A stretch of 64,000 nucleotides of DNA from Globisporangium splendens (Eukaryota > Oomycota > Peronosporomycetes > Pythiales > Pythiaceae). The notes beneath the pieces are model-generated. The model was not told where the DNA came from. It saw only the letters and a list, made by a program, of their open reading frames with translations, and made no database searches. Shown here piece after piece: positions 52,945-62,759 of this stretch (within the stretch, counting starts at the first letter, position 1; every line of letters starts with the position of its first letter). The stretch covers positions 25,617 through 89,616 of the forward strand of contig VFIW01000149.1 in assembly GCA_006386115.1 (NCBI GenBank), in the 5' to 3' direction. Position numbers and translations under genes: made by a program.

Positions 52945-53158
52945 TGACGATGCTCTCTCAACAGTGGGTTGGATTTTTGAACTTGGCAGCTGTTTTGCAA
53001 GTATCCAATCAAGACCTTCTATTATTGGAAAGTTTGCCACTCAGCCAATGAAAGTAGATATTGATCGCATGTATTGGCCAATCCGCATTGCCTGGATCAT
53101 TGACACTCCTTCTTCAGATTGCACCAGCACGCAAAGAAAAACAGGAAACTCAATAGAG

Positions 53159-54199
53159 ATGCAAGGGAGTGTGCGGAGACAACCGGAGTTGCTGCTGCGC
53201 GCGAAGGACTCCACCATGACCCAGCAGAAAACCAACGAGCGCGTCACGGAGCGCTTCTTCGTGCTCACGCAGTCCACCAGGCGCTCGATTCGCTCGGTGA
53301 TTGCCCAGCAGCGCCGCTGGTTTGCGCTCACGAACACGCAACGGTAAGACCGCGTCACCAATCTGGTCAAGGACAGCTATATCCTCCACCTTCTGCACGT
53401 GATCGAGCGCGAGCTGTTTGTCAGCTTGCTCGACGCAGTTGCCTTGGAAGAAGATATTGCGAAGGGAAATGGGACTGCAGAGGGTAGCAGCGACGAAGAA
53501 ATCACACCAAAAATGATGATGCGCTCATGGCCACCAGACGAGATTGGCCGATTCGTGCGCGCTTGGTGAGACGTCGTCTTTGAAGTGGATCTGGATCCGA
53601 GTCGGAAGCAAAGCTTCAACGAAGCTGTGTTTGATCGCTTTCTGAAGCTCTCTGACGGATTCACCACGAAAACCATACATGCGACAGCAGCGAAGCGACT
53701 TTCCTTGGAGAACACCGTCGAGTTTATCTCCGAGTACAGCCAGAGCGAAGCACAAGCAAAGAAGAAGTGGTTCTCACTCAGTTTGAAGGAGCAACAGCGC
53801 ATTGCGAACGTGCGCTATCAACATTCCACCAAGTTTGATTTTATTAGCGCAGACGCTTATTCAGCGGTGTGGCGGATTTTGACGCAAAAGCAGGTGATCA
53901 CTGTGGTAGAAGATCGGTTCATGTGGCGCCGAGACGACGTTGTGCAGCTGTTACAGGTGTGGGAGGAAACGGTCGGCGTCGTCTCGCACTTTATCAATAT
54001 CTCGCAAGACGAAATTGAGAGCTGCATTCACAAGAAGTTTTACTCTTTCCGCCAAGGGGCTAGAACGCACAGTGTGGTGCGCCAGATGCAATATCTGACA
54101 CTTGTTCACAAGGGTATTTCGGACTACGAAAGAGACAGCATCAATGAAAAGTGTCCAACCGGCGAGTTCAAGACACCACAGACTCGAGATTGGTTCTAG
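53159..54199 (+). pseudogene. Family member 7, inactivated by in-frame stops
   Basis: One frame carries recognisable but broken modules. A shrunken first module reads PELLLRAKDS, RVTERFFVL, RRWFALTNTQR and then TAA (53345). Module 2 starts SWPPDEIGRFVRAW, then TGA exactly where other members have Arg of RAWRD (CGA to TGA, near 53567), then DVVFEVD, AVFDRFLKLSDGF, VEFISEYS and KWFSLSLKEQQR. Module 3 has MWRRDDVVQLLQVWEE, IHKKFYSFRQG, HKGISDYE and DWF followed by TAG (54197) where a Ser codon is expected. Stops arising at conserved positions by single substitutions, with the frame otherwise open, indicate a young pseudogene. The coiled coil is not seen downstream. Confidence 0.8.
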
Positions 54200-55003
54200 G
54201 TGCATTTGCCAGGAAGGTACGTCAAAGGATAATGCTGACTTAGGTGAAGAAACAAGGATGATCTTCAGGTCGAGTGAGAGCACTCGCGTCGGGAAAGGTA
54301 AAAGTGTGATATGACGCGCGACACAAACGACGACTGCAGAAAATAATCAACAATTTAACCGCCGTGGTGCATGAGCAGTTGCCACCGACATTCATCAATA
54401 TCGTATCTGCAGATCGCGCCAAGTCTTGAGATTGAGATTCTCAAGAGAATACTTTCAGACAGAAAATAATGTGCAAGTTAAGTTGAGATTTAAAAATCTC
54501 AGCTGGGCTTGCACATTTCTTTCTGTGTGCCAGCAAGAGTTGATATCCGTTCATCATGTTGGCGCTTTGCAGCTGCCTGCTCTCGAAACAACTTTGCAAA
54601 TGCAGCAACGAGCTCCTTGCGTTTGTGCATAGGGTGCTCTGCACGAGGCACGCAATCGGGGTGAAGCGAACGACCCCACATCCACTTCACGATCTCGGAC
54701 TGATAAGAAGATTGACTATCCACACAAGCAAATTTTCCCGCAAGTGAGGTGCATCTCCGTGACAACTTGTCGGGCGGACGACTTTGCTGCCGACAAACGA
54801 TGCAAAGGAGGGGGATGGACCATTTGCCCAGAAAAAAACCCACGAAGGAACAAGAACAACCCATCTTTCGTTTTCATGTCTCACGTCCCTTCCCTCCCTT
54901 CCCTTCGCGTTCTGTAGTTCGACAGACCACATAGAAAAGACCCACTCGTCGCCAGCAGCGCCCTCATCAGCAGACAACAAGGCGAAGCGAGAAGCAGCCC
55001 TCC
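54200..55003. other. Spacer between the pseudogene and member 8
   Basis: About 800 bases. On the minus strand, 54499-54700 can be read as a helical, charged stretch (KRKELVAAFAKLFREQAAAK) ending in a stop. It has no domain and no clear start, so I do not call it a gene. The remaining bases hold the promoter of member 8. Confidence 0.4.
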
Positions 55004-58000
55004 ATGCGCGTGAACACGGGACTGCGCGTCGGGCAGCGCGAGCGACGCCAAGAGCGTCATGGCGGCGTGACCCTAGAGGTGAAGCCGCTGCTGTTCTGGA
55101 CCCCGGATGAGATCGCGAACCTCCTGCAGGCATGGAGAGAAACGATCGAGAATCCTCCGAAGGTGAAGCGCAGCGCCACACGTGGGTTCAATGCTTGTGT
55201 CTATGCGCGCTTTAAGGAGCTCTGCGGCGGATCCACGCCACGATCGTTCCAGGCAGCAAACGTGAAGAAACAGTTTTTGAACCATTCGTACCTGTTTATT
55301 CTCGACTACAACAAGAACGTTGATTTGGAGCTAGCTGCGCAGCAGGATGGCGATAGCAACGATAATGCTGCATCGAAGGCAAATAAATCGACAAAGAAAG
55401 ATGCAAGGAAAGCGTCGGTTGCGAGCAATGGTGATGATGGCGAGGCTGGTGTGAACCATTGGTTCGCATTAACCCCTGAAGAAAGAAAAGAAGAATCGTG
55501 GAGAGCGAACATGAATGAACAGCGGCGTTTTGCGCTTCTAAGTATGGATGAAGCTGCCTTTGAAGGTATGGGACAACTCTCGAAGCTACAAGGGAATTTG
55601 AGTATGCAAGTGCCCTGGTCGAGCGACGAAGTGCGGCTCATGTACCGAGCGTGGCGTAAAGCGATTGATACTCCTGCAGCAGGGAACCGAAATCCGCTGT
55701 TCAGCTTGAACGCACGCTTGTACGAGCATATGATGGAATTCAGCAACGGTGAGATGAAGAGAACAAAGCAGTCCGTTACTCTGAAGAAAGAAGCAATGAA
55801 GCTCTCGTACGAGTTTATTCGAAATTTCAACGAGACGCAGAAAAATGTGAATGAAGAAAGCGGCGCGGAGAAACTCAAGAAACCAAGGAAAACCAACTGG
55901 TTCAATCTCACAAGTTCGGAACAAGAAAGCATTGTGCGAACAAAGTACGGCAAAGCTAGCTTCATGTACTTTGATGAAGCACTGTTTCGTGAAATGGACG
56001 TTCTCATGAAGGCTACAGGGCTTCTTCAAGAAGTAGTTGGAACGCGCCAAGGACTAATTTGGAGCGAACAAGAGACAAAAGCGTTGATTCAAGCATGGAG
56101 TGACATCCTTGGTCGCCAAGAGCACCGCAAACAGCGTCAAGATTCATCTCAACTGGCTTCTTCTATCTGCAAACGGTTCCTGTCGCTACACCTAGGAGTA
56201 GTTCGGCGGTCCGAGCGCTCCATTCTTCAAAAGCTGAAATCGCTCAAGTACATGTTCACGTTTGTCTCCGAGTACAATCGAATGGCAAAGATAAAGTCAC
56301 GGAAAATATGGTTTTCGTTCAACCGTCCAGAGAAGAAGAAACTGTTTAACGATGCCATGAGAGAGGTTGCTAGTCTCAAAGAGAGGACCACGAAAAGCTA
56401 CTGCGATTTGGACAAGAACACGCACGCGGATTTGGAAGTGATTCTAAAGAAGTCGGCCGAGCTAGGTTTTTTCATCGAGCCTCTGAGTGACGAAGACTCG
56501 GAAGATGACGAATCCAAGGTCGACGACGAATCAGATCATGAGATTGAGATAGGCGATGGCCGCAATGTGGATACCACTCTCCTCTCCACCGGTTTTAATG
56601 AGCTTCTGAAAAGCCACGCTCTCCAGCAAGAATGTGAAGAGCCCGAAGATTTCGCACTGACCCTCGCGATGCTGCACAATGGACACATTCCAAGCGACAT
56701 CCCTTTGAGCACAATCCGCATCAACTCGCCCTATAACAACAACCCCATCATTCTGGATCCTAGTGCGGAAGAGGCTTACTCTGAGCAAAGTGAAGAGCGA
56801 TCAAGCTCAGCACGTGCTGCTGGAGAGAAGCGCAGCAACGAACGAGGCGTCGCAGCAACAAGTTCTGAGCGTCGATTGCGTGAAACCTTCTTACCACGCA
56901 GCAGTACAAATGGATATAGCAGCAGCAGTAGTGACAGTGAGATCGACTTTCTTGAAGAAAAGGCATCCACAGGTCGTCGAGGTCGACCCAGCACGAAGAC
57001 GCGAATAGATTTTTCAGAGGTTCCAGCACCACGTACTTTGCGCCAAGAACGTGACCATGCTGCCACCTTTCATGAGTCCAGCATCGACAGCGATAATAGC
57101 TCTACGACAGAAGTAGCACACGCAAGTCGTCCAGTTCGTGCTAGTGCGAAGAAACGATCGGATGTGTCGGAGGTTTCGTTACGAAGTGTGCCGCGCCAAG
57201 AGCAAGACGACGTTGGCAGCGGCAACGAGAGTAGCAGCGAGAGTGATGCTAACCCTACTACGGAAGTGACACGCTCAAGTCGTCCAATTCGTTCCAACGC
57301 GAAGAAGCGCTCAGATGCATTAGAGGTTTTACCACGAAGTACTTTGCGCCAAGAGCGGAAGGCTTTCACCTCGGATCATGATAGCAGCAGCGAGAGTGAG
57401 GCTATTGCTCCAGCAGAACCGACACGCACAAATCATCCAGCTCGAACCGTTGGCAAGAAGCGCAGTGATGCGTCAGAGGTTCCACTACGCCGCACGCTAC
57501 GCCAAGGACGTGCCAGTATTACCACACTTCGCGAGTCCAGCAGTGAGAGCGAGGACAATTCGTCTACAGAAGCTTCACGCACGAGCCGTCCAGTTTGCAC
57601 GGTTACAAGGAAGCGTACCGATATCAGGGAGATTCCACGCCGACGTAATTCACGCCGTGGAAGTCAACGTGTTGCAAAGAGTTGCAGCAAGACAAGCGAT
57701 GACGACAGTGAAAGCAGCAGCAGCACTAGCGATGGCGAAAGCAGACGTCCTTCGAAAAAGTCTCGCTCAAACCAGCCAGAAGAGGCTGTATCTGCGAACC
57801 AAAGACCAGCGAGTGCTGACTTTTCAGCTATTGCCGAATTGCTCGCGAAACAGTCGGAGCACATGTTTCTCGTGATGCGTGAAATCCGAGATGAGATTAA
57901 GCTCGATCGCGAAGAGCGCGAGAGACATCGCGAGGAGATGCGCATTTATCGAGAAGAGCGACGGAAGCACGAGGAAGAGGCAGCGTCGCGGAAATCAGGT

Positions 58001-58054
58001 ACTTTAATTGTAGAAAAAGCAGTGAAGGGAAAGAAACGTCCGAGTCTAAAATGA
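55004..58054 (+). CDS. Multi-module Myb/SANT-like family protein, member 8 (3 modules, Ser-rich repeats, AT-hook-like motif)
   Basis: 1016 residues from ATG 55004, intronless. Modules: W32-205 with a Lys/Asp-rich insertion (FWTPDEIANLLQAWRETI, YLFILDYNKN, HWFALTPEERKE, SMDEAAFEGM); 205-345 (PWSSDEVRLMYRAW, NARLYEHMMEFS, SYEFIRNFNE, NWFNLTSSEQE, YFDEALFREM); 353-485 (IWSEQETKALIQAWSDIL, ICKRFLSL, FTFVSEYNR, IWFSFNRPEKKK). Then an acidic patch (DEDSEDDESKVDDESDHE). About residues 630-885 hold roughly five tandem units of about 50 residues, with SRPVR, KKRSD.SEV, LRQER and ESSSESE recurring. Just before them lies GRRGRPSTK, an AT-hook-like core. A charged coiled coil follows from LLAKQSEHMFLVMREIRDEI. 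A basic tail ends the protein. Confidence 0.88.
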   Translation: MRVNTGLRVGQRERRQERHGGVTLEVKPLLFWTPDEIANLLQAWRETIENPPKVKRSATRGFNACVYARFKELCGGSTPRSFQAANVKKQFLNHSYLFILDYNKNVDLELAAQQDGDSNDNAASKANKSTKKDARKASVASNGDDGEAGVNHWFALTPEERKEESWRANMNEQRRFALLSMDEAAFEGMGQLSKLQGNLSMQVPWSSDEVRLMYRAWRKAIDTPAAGNRNPLFSLNARLYEHMMEFSNGEMKRTKQSVTLKKEAMKLSYEFIRNFNETQKNVNEESGAEKLKKPRKTNWFNLTSSEQESIVRTKYGKASFMYFDEALFREMDVLMKATGLLQEVVGTRQGLIWSEQETKALIQAWSDILGRQEHRKQRQDSSQLASSICKRFLSLHLGVVRRSERSILQKLKSLKYMFTFVSEYNRMAKIKSRKIWFSFNRPEKKKLFNDAMREVASLKERTTKSYCDLDKNTHADLEVILKKSAELGFFIEPLSDEDSEDDESKVDDESDHEIEIGDGRNVDTTLLSTGFNELLKSHALQQECEEPEDFALTLAMLHNGHIPSDIPLSTIRINSPYNNNPIILDPSAEEAYSEQSEERSSSARAAGEKRSNERGVAATSSERRLRETFLPRSSTNGYSSSSSDSEIDFLEEKASTGRRGRPSTKTRIDFSEVPAPRTLRQERDHAATFHESSIDSDNSSTTEVAHASRPVRASAKKRSDVSEVSLRSVPRQEQDDVGSGNESSSESDANPTTEVTRSSRPIRSNAKKRSDALEVLPRSTLRQERKAFTSDHDSSSESEAIAPAEPTRTNHPARTVGKKRSDASEVPLRRTLRQGRASITTLRESSSESEDNSSTEASRTSRPVCTVTRKRTDIREIPRRRNSRRGSQRVAKSCSKTSDDDSESSSSTSDGESRRPSKKSRSNQPEEAVSANQRPASADFSAIAELLAKQSEHMFLVMREIRDEIKLDREERERHREEMRIYREERRKHEEEAASRKSGTLIVEKAVKGKKRPSLK
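56900..57660 (+). repeat. In-frame tandem repeat array coding about 50-residue Ser/Arg-rich units
   Basis: About five degenerate units of roughly 140-150 bases inside member 8. Each codes an ESSSESE-like acidic Ser run, a SRPVR-like basic step, KKRSD, a SEV-like step and a LRQER-like step. They point to local unequal duplication within the gene. Confidence 0.75.
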
Positions 58055-58810
58055 AACAAATCGAACGCGCAGTGTCTTGATGCAGATGCACCTGTGTGCA
58101 TGACAAGCTGCAATTCCACAAATGGTTTATGAAGTACTACGTTTATGATTTATGAAATACTGCGGTTCTGAGTATAACCTCAATGGTTCTGGTCAGAATG
58201 AGACAGATGTGTAGTTCCTCCAGAAGGCAAAACTTGAGGCAACAATTTCAACGAGAAATATGGTGTTACCACAAGTTGATTTTCTCTGCCTGCGATGGAA
58301 TACTGATAATTTGAAGGTACATGTTCGATTGAAACGAAAAAGCTGAAGACCTGTAGTTGTGCGGAAGCCAACCACAGAGCTAACTCGGGCCACAACGAGC
58401 TTTGCGAAGAACTACAAATTGGAACTGGACCAAAACGCCTGCTATCCGTGATAGCCGAGATGTTTCGGCCAACGTTTACACAGAATCACCACCTTGGCAG
58501 CCACAGCATTGTTTTCCTTTTGTACTCGTACTTGTGCAGATGCGTCGGGAATTCGCGTGGTAATTCGTTCCGAGACACGATTAAACTAAAAAGAACTCAT
58601 GGAATTGATCGCTATCATCAGATTTGTCAGAGAGGTGTATTGAATAGATATACACCTGACACAGTCGATCGACGCAGTTTGCAAAAAATGAGCGACGACA
58701 ACGAGCAATTGTCTCGACGTGCAACATCCAATTGCAGAAAAAGAAACAGTTTCTGCTTCACCCAAGAAATGTTTCGTCAAAAGCAGATAAATCGCTCGAG
58801 ACAGCAATTT
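58055..58810. other. Spacer between the convergent ends of member 8 and the unknown gene
   Basis: About 750 AT-rich bases. A small perfect inverted repeat, aggtgtat with atacacct (8-bp arms), lies near 58635-58660. No gene is seen. Confidence 0.4.
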
Positions 58811-60400
58811 TTACTCCAAAGGAACCACCATTAATATCGATCCCTGGAGGATTTTGGTCTCCTTCAAGCTTACCACGCCGAGTTCTTGGCCTCGAACGAC
58901 CGAAAGCAGACATAGCTGGTTTGAGCATGCTCCGTAGTTTGGAACTGGAAAATCCTTGCAATTGCTTCGATGCATGCTCTTTTCGCTGCTTTGTTGAAGT
59001 GCAAAGAGCACATCATTGGTGGGCTGCGGCTCGTGGAACACGGTCAAGTTCACCCAATATGCCCCGGGACGCTCAATGCAAATCTTTCCATCCGAAGCCA
59101 CTTCAAAAGTGTCCTTGCTGCCTGGACTTGACTCGCAAATCGATTTCCAATGTAGGTGAGCATTTTTCTCCGTCGTGGTGGTGGTGGTGGTACTGGCGTC
59201 ACACTCCAGAAAAAACGGTTTTGCATGGCTCAATCGCCCATTCGCGTCCTGGAGCATGTAGCGCAGTCGAGCTACTTCCTCTTCGCTGTCTCGCAGTTTT
59301 GCTTCTACAATTTTGATCGGTTCAATCGGGATGGGCTTCAAGATGAAACGGTACTTTGGATGCCACGTCGTATTGTACACTGTCAGCCTCAAAGTGAACA
59401 ATAAAATGAACGAGTTGTCACGCCCGGCGACAAGTGTGCATTCACACTCCTTTGGCGCATCTGAGCTTGCCTCCTTAAGGCATTGCTTAAACATCTACAG
59501 TGTTGCAGCATAACAATTGCTGCGTGCATGAGTTGTCAAAAACAACGAGACCAGCGTCGACGATGGTTCATAACTACGTACCGATAAATACTCTTCCGTC
59601 GAACCAGCAACGATGATATTGTTGAACAGCGCAAGCTCTTTCTGATCGAGCTCGTCCGATTCCCTAGAAAAAGTGGTATAGCATTCAGACAATGCATTTG
59701 ACACGTATTTCTCAAGCGTGCTTTTGTTGTTGTTTGCCGCTGTACCATTGTTGCTTGCTTTGCCGATCTTCAAGCCAGAATCTCACGAGATCGCCGTTCA
59801 TGGCGATTCGATACCGGTACGACGCAGCAGGATTTGAGGCAAAACTTACGGTGCCTTCACAGGAAATGCTCTGCGGACTACACTCGCCTTGGTTTTCCAT
59901 CTTGCCTTGAGGCAGCTCGCTCGACACTCGAAATCGGTCACTGCCGCAAATTCTTGGCCGAGAAGGAAAAAACAAAATCAAAATCTATCAGACAAGAAAT
60001 CAACTGCGAGACAGAATATGATCGAAGACTTTGCGCGAACCTTGAGAACGTTTCTTCGCGACAGATAAACTCTAGTTATCGCTTCGAGACTACTGGGCAT
60101 GGTGGATTTGTTCTCAAAACGCTTCACTCTTGAAAATACACTTTCGGAGAAGATCAAGTGCGACAGCAACACGATCTTCTCTCGTCATGTTGCTCGAGTT
60201 GGTCGGCATGCACGACGCCAGCGTGGTGCGAGCAAGGCGCACACATGGCGTCATCTCGTTCACCTTTGCCGTTCTTCCGCCCGCGATTGAATCGAACAGT
60301 GAACATACGTTTACTGGCGGCAACTCAGGTCTTCTCTTTCCGAGAGGATCGTGATGCCATGGCAAAAAGACACGCGCCGAACCATCGTGGTCTTGCTCAT
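58811..60400 (-). CDS. Unknown multi-exon gene with short introns
   Basis: No family recognised. Proposed exons, joined by phase and GT-AG borders: a start near 60400 (MSKTTMVRRVSFCHGITIL); a helical block with CVRLARTTLASCMPTNSSNM and DRVAVALDLLR; a block with SLEAITRVYLSRRNVLK; one with FRVSSELPQGKMENQGE ending at a strong GTAAGT donor near 59849; IGKASNNGTAANNNKST to STEEYLS (ending 59582, donor gtacgt); and the last exon from 59494 (MFKQCLKEASSDAPKE) to TAA at 58811. The last exon has a beta-rich stretch, a coiled coil (EAKLRDSEEEVARLRYMLQDA) and a final segment with CIERPGAYWVNLTVF. Several introns are only about 40-90 bases. The first two exon joins are uncertain. Confidence 0.5.
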
Positions 60401-60626
60401 CACCAGTACCACTTGACCCAGTTTTTCCCTTGCTCTCAAGTCGTCATTTGGTCTCCTTCTTCCACAAGATAGGACACATTGACAAAAGAATCCTTGAATT
60501 CAAATGTAGGTGTTGGGGCAACTTATGGTTGTCTTACGTTGCGTGTACGCAACTTTACTGCTGCTCGCCCACCCAGTTGCTTTTCTCCCTTTGTTTCCTT
60601 TCTGACGACGGCAACGGCAACGTGCA

Positions 60627-62759
60627 ATGGCTGCCGCTGCCCCATGGAACGCGGACGAGACGCGCGCGCTCTTTGACGCCTGGCGCGGAACGCTCGAGGC
60701 GCCGGCGCACCAGCGCGAGCACTTCAAGGTCCACATGTTTCAGCTGTTTCTGGTCGAATGCGGCGGCAAGACCGAGCGCACCGAGAGCGCGGTCTCGTCT
60801 CAGTACGCGGCGCTCAAGAACATGGGCCACCTTGTCATGGGCTTCAGCGACAAGCCCAAGTGGTTTGCGCTCACACTCGAGCAGAAACACCACTGGTTTA
60901 AGATGGTGAATCGACGCACGTACAAGTTTGTCGACCTCGACGAACCCATGTTCCAGTGCATTAATGCACTGATTAAGCAACAGAAAGACGCCATCGTGCG
61001 CAACCCCAGTAACCTGCGCATACCTCTGCGGAGACATGGCGTCCTTGGATTCTGGGAAGTCCACCGGCCGCTAGCAGATAGAAGAGCGGAAGCAGAAGCT
61101 TCAGTTGTATCAGCAGCGTCAGCTTTTGCACGCCCCTCGTCGCGGATCGATGCCAAGTCTCAATCTTCTTCGTCGATGCGTGCGGAACCGCCGAGACCGC
61201 CGGCGATATTTCACCAGTTCATTCGTCCAAAGCCAGGCCGTCAAAGTGGATCTGGTGTTCCTGAGAGAGCTGTGAGTGAAGGCGCAGCGAAATCAGTGTC
61301 GCGAGCGCCGCTCCTGCATCAATTCGTTTCCTCGTCGTCGACCCACCGTGACGACACGATTATGGTTGATGGTGGAGCGTATGACAGTGGCAGCAGTACC
61401 GAAAGCGACAGCGAGATTGAAGGATGGCAGGAGCCTACGTCAGCGGTGCTCTCAGCTTTTCGACGGGATACACTGCATATCAAGCAGGAGCCAACGGCAA
61501 GCGCGAATTCCTTGAACGATGCAACCAGCAATGCGAGCAGCTTCCTCCCAGTGCCACCTCGACCCGGGTCGCTAGCAGACCTTGAATCAAAGCTATCGTC
61601 CTACGGTAGACCAAACGTCTCTTCCCGTGGTGTCTCTGGAAATAGTGCGCAATACACACGCAACGTTCAACGCAAAACACCATCATCTAGTGCTCGTGCC
61701 AAGAACCAGAGCGTTGATCCGGAGTTACTCGTGGTGAGTAATATCCTCGAGAAACAAGCGCAGCAGCTAAAAGAAATGCTCGCCCAAGCGAAAGAGGAGC
61801 GAGTTTTTGACCTTCAAGCCCGACAACGCGACCAAGAAGATTCGAGTCGAAAGCAGAAAGTGATTGATCAGTACCTCCAGCAGATTGAACTGGATAAGCA
61901 ACGCCGGCAAGAGGATCTAGACAAACAAACGAGTGCACAGGCAGAGAGGACACAAATCTTGAAACAGATACAACTCGACCATGAGGAGAGGGTAAAGTAC
62001 CAAGAAGAGCGACGACAAGAGCAGCAACAACGGAAACAGCTGATAGAACAGATGCAAATGGAAGCAACCGAGCGCCAACAGGAGCGTGCGCAAAGGAAAT
62101 TGGAGCAAGAGCAGCGAAGGTTGGTTCTGGAGCAGATTAAGCAGGATCGACAAGAACGAGAGCAAGCTCGTGAAGAGCGGCGGAAATACCTTAAACAAAT
62201 CCAACTGGAGAAAGAAAAGCAAGATGTGGCTCCAAGTACGAGCATCAAGCTTGTAAACGCAGTGACAGAGGAGGACAAAGAGAACAACAATCGACAGAAC
62301 ATCGAGCGGGTCACTAGGAATCGACAACAGCACCGTCGTAACGAACGGCAGAGAACCCCTGAGCAGATTCAGGTGGATAAAGAATCTCGACGCGATGATA
62401 CAGGTGTGAGAGAAGAGCTTGTGGAAGGTGAGGACGGAGTGGATGCAAAGCGACCAGGCAGACCGAAGCGAGAATTGCGAAAGCGACTTGAACTAGCAGT
62501 TGAAGCAGTCGAAGCCGCCGCGGAACAGAGCGCAGCGGAGAAACGAGCAGTCGAAGCTGCTATGCAACCCAGCACAAAGGCGAAGAAACGGGCAGTCGAA
62601 GCCGCCACACAATCGAGCGCAAAGACGAAGAAACGAAAGTCACCGATAGTGCCCGTGAAAAAAGGGAAGGTAGCTGTTAAAGTGAGACCAAGAATAAGTG
62701 GTGCGATCCAAGTGCTCAAAATTCGAGGAACCGCAACGAAGAAAGCCAAGCATCGGTAG
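60627..62759 (+). CDS. Myb/SANT-like family protein, member 9 (1 module, long charged coil, AT-hook)
   Basis: 710 residues from ATG 60627 (MAAAAPWNADETRALFDAW). Only one module, 7-118: helix 1, HMFQLFLVECGGK, LKNMGHLVMGF, KWFALTLEQKHH, DLDEPMFQCINALI. A disordered linker follows. From about residue 368 to 530 runs a very long charged coiled coil, starting ILEKQAQQLKEMLAQAKEER and rich in Gln, Glu and Arg. Then comes KRPGRPKRELRKR, close to an AT-hook consensus. Ala/Lys repeats (KKRAVEAA twice) and a basic C-terminus follow. The AT-hook and basic tail support nuclear DNA binding. The single module makes this copy the simplest for defining the domain. Confidence 0.85.
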   Translation: MAAAAPWNADETRALFDAWRGTLEAPAHQREHFKVHMFQLFLVECGGKTERTESAVSSQYAALKNMGHLVMGFSDKPKWFALTLEQKHHWFKMVNRRTYKFVDLDEPMFQCINALIKQQKDAIVRNPSNLRIPLRRHGVLGFWEVHRPLADRRAEAEASVVSAASAFARPSSRIDAKSQSSSSMRAEPPRPPAIFHQFIRPKPGRQSGSGVPERAVSEGAAKSVSRAPLLHQFVSSSSTHRDDTIMVDGGAYDSGSSTESDSEIEGWQEPTSAVLSAFRRDTLHIKQEPTASANSLNDATSNASSFLPVPPRPGSLADLESKLSSYGRPNVSSRGVSGNSAQYTRNVQRKTPSSSARAKNQSVDPELLVVSNILEKQAQQLKEMLAQAKEERVFDLQARQRDQEDSSRKQKVIDQYLQQIELDKQRRQEDLDKQTSAQAERTQILKQIQLDHEERVKYQEERRQEQQQRKQLIEQMQMEATERQQERAQRKLEQEQRRLVLEQIKQDRQEREQAREERRKYLKQIQLEKEKQDVAPSTSIKLVNAVTEEDKENNNRQNIERVTRNRQQHRRNERQRTPEQIQVDKESRRDDTGVREELVEGEDGVDAKRPGRPKRELRKRLELAVEAVEAAAEQSAAEKRAVEAAMQPSTKAKKRAVEAATQSSAKTKKRKSPIVPVKKGKVAVKVRPRISGAIQVLKIRGTATKKAKHR

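Noticed and set aside
54499..54864. Small minus-strand protein with a charged helix
   Set aside because: No convincing start, domain or splice support.
58635..58660. Hairpin aggtgtat/atacacct as a terminator or RNA gene
   Set aside because: The arms are only 8 bp and nothing around it suggests function.
59712..59981. A PH-domain-like reading (LVRFWLEDRQSKQQW) in the unknown gene
   Set aside because: A strong GTAAGT donor precedes it, and reading it as intron lets the next exon continue in phase.
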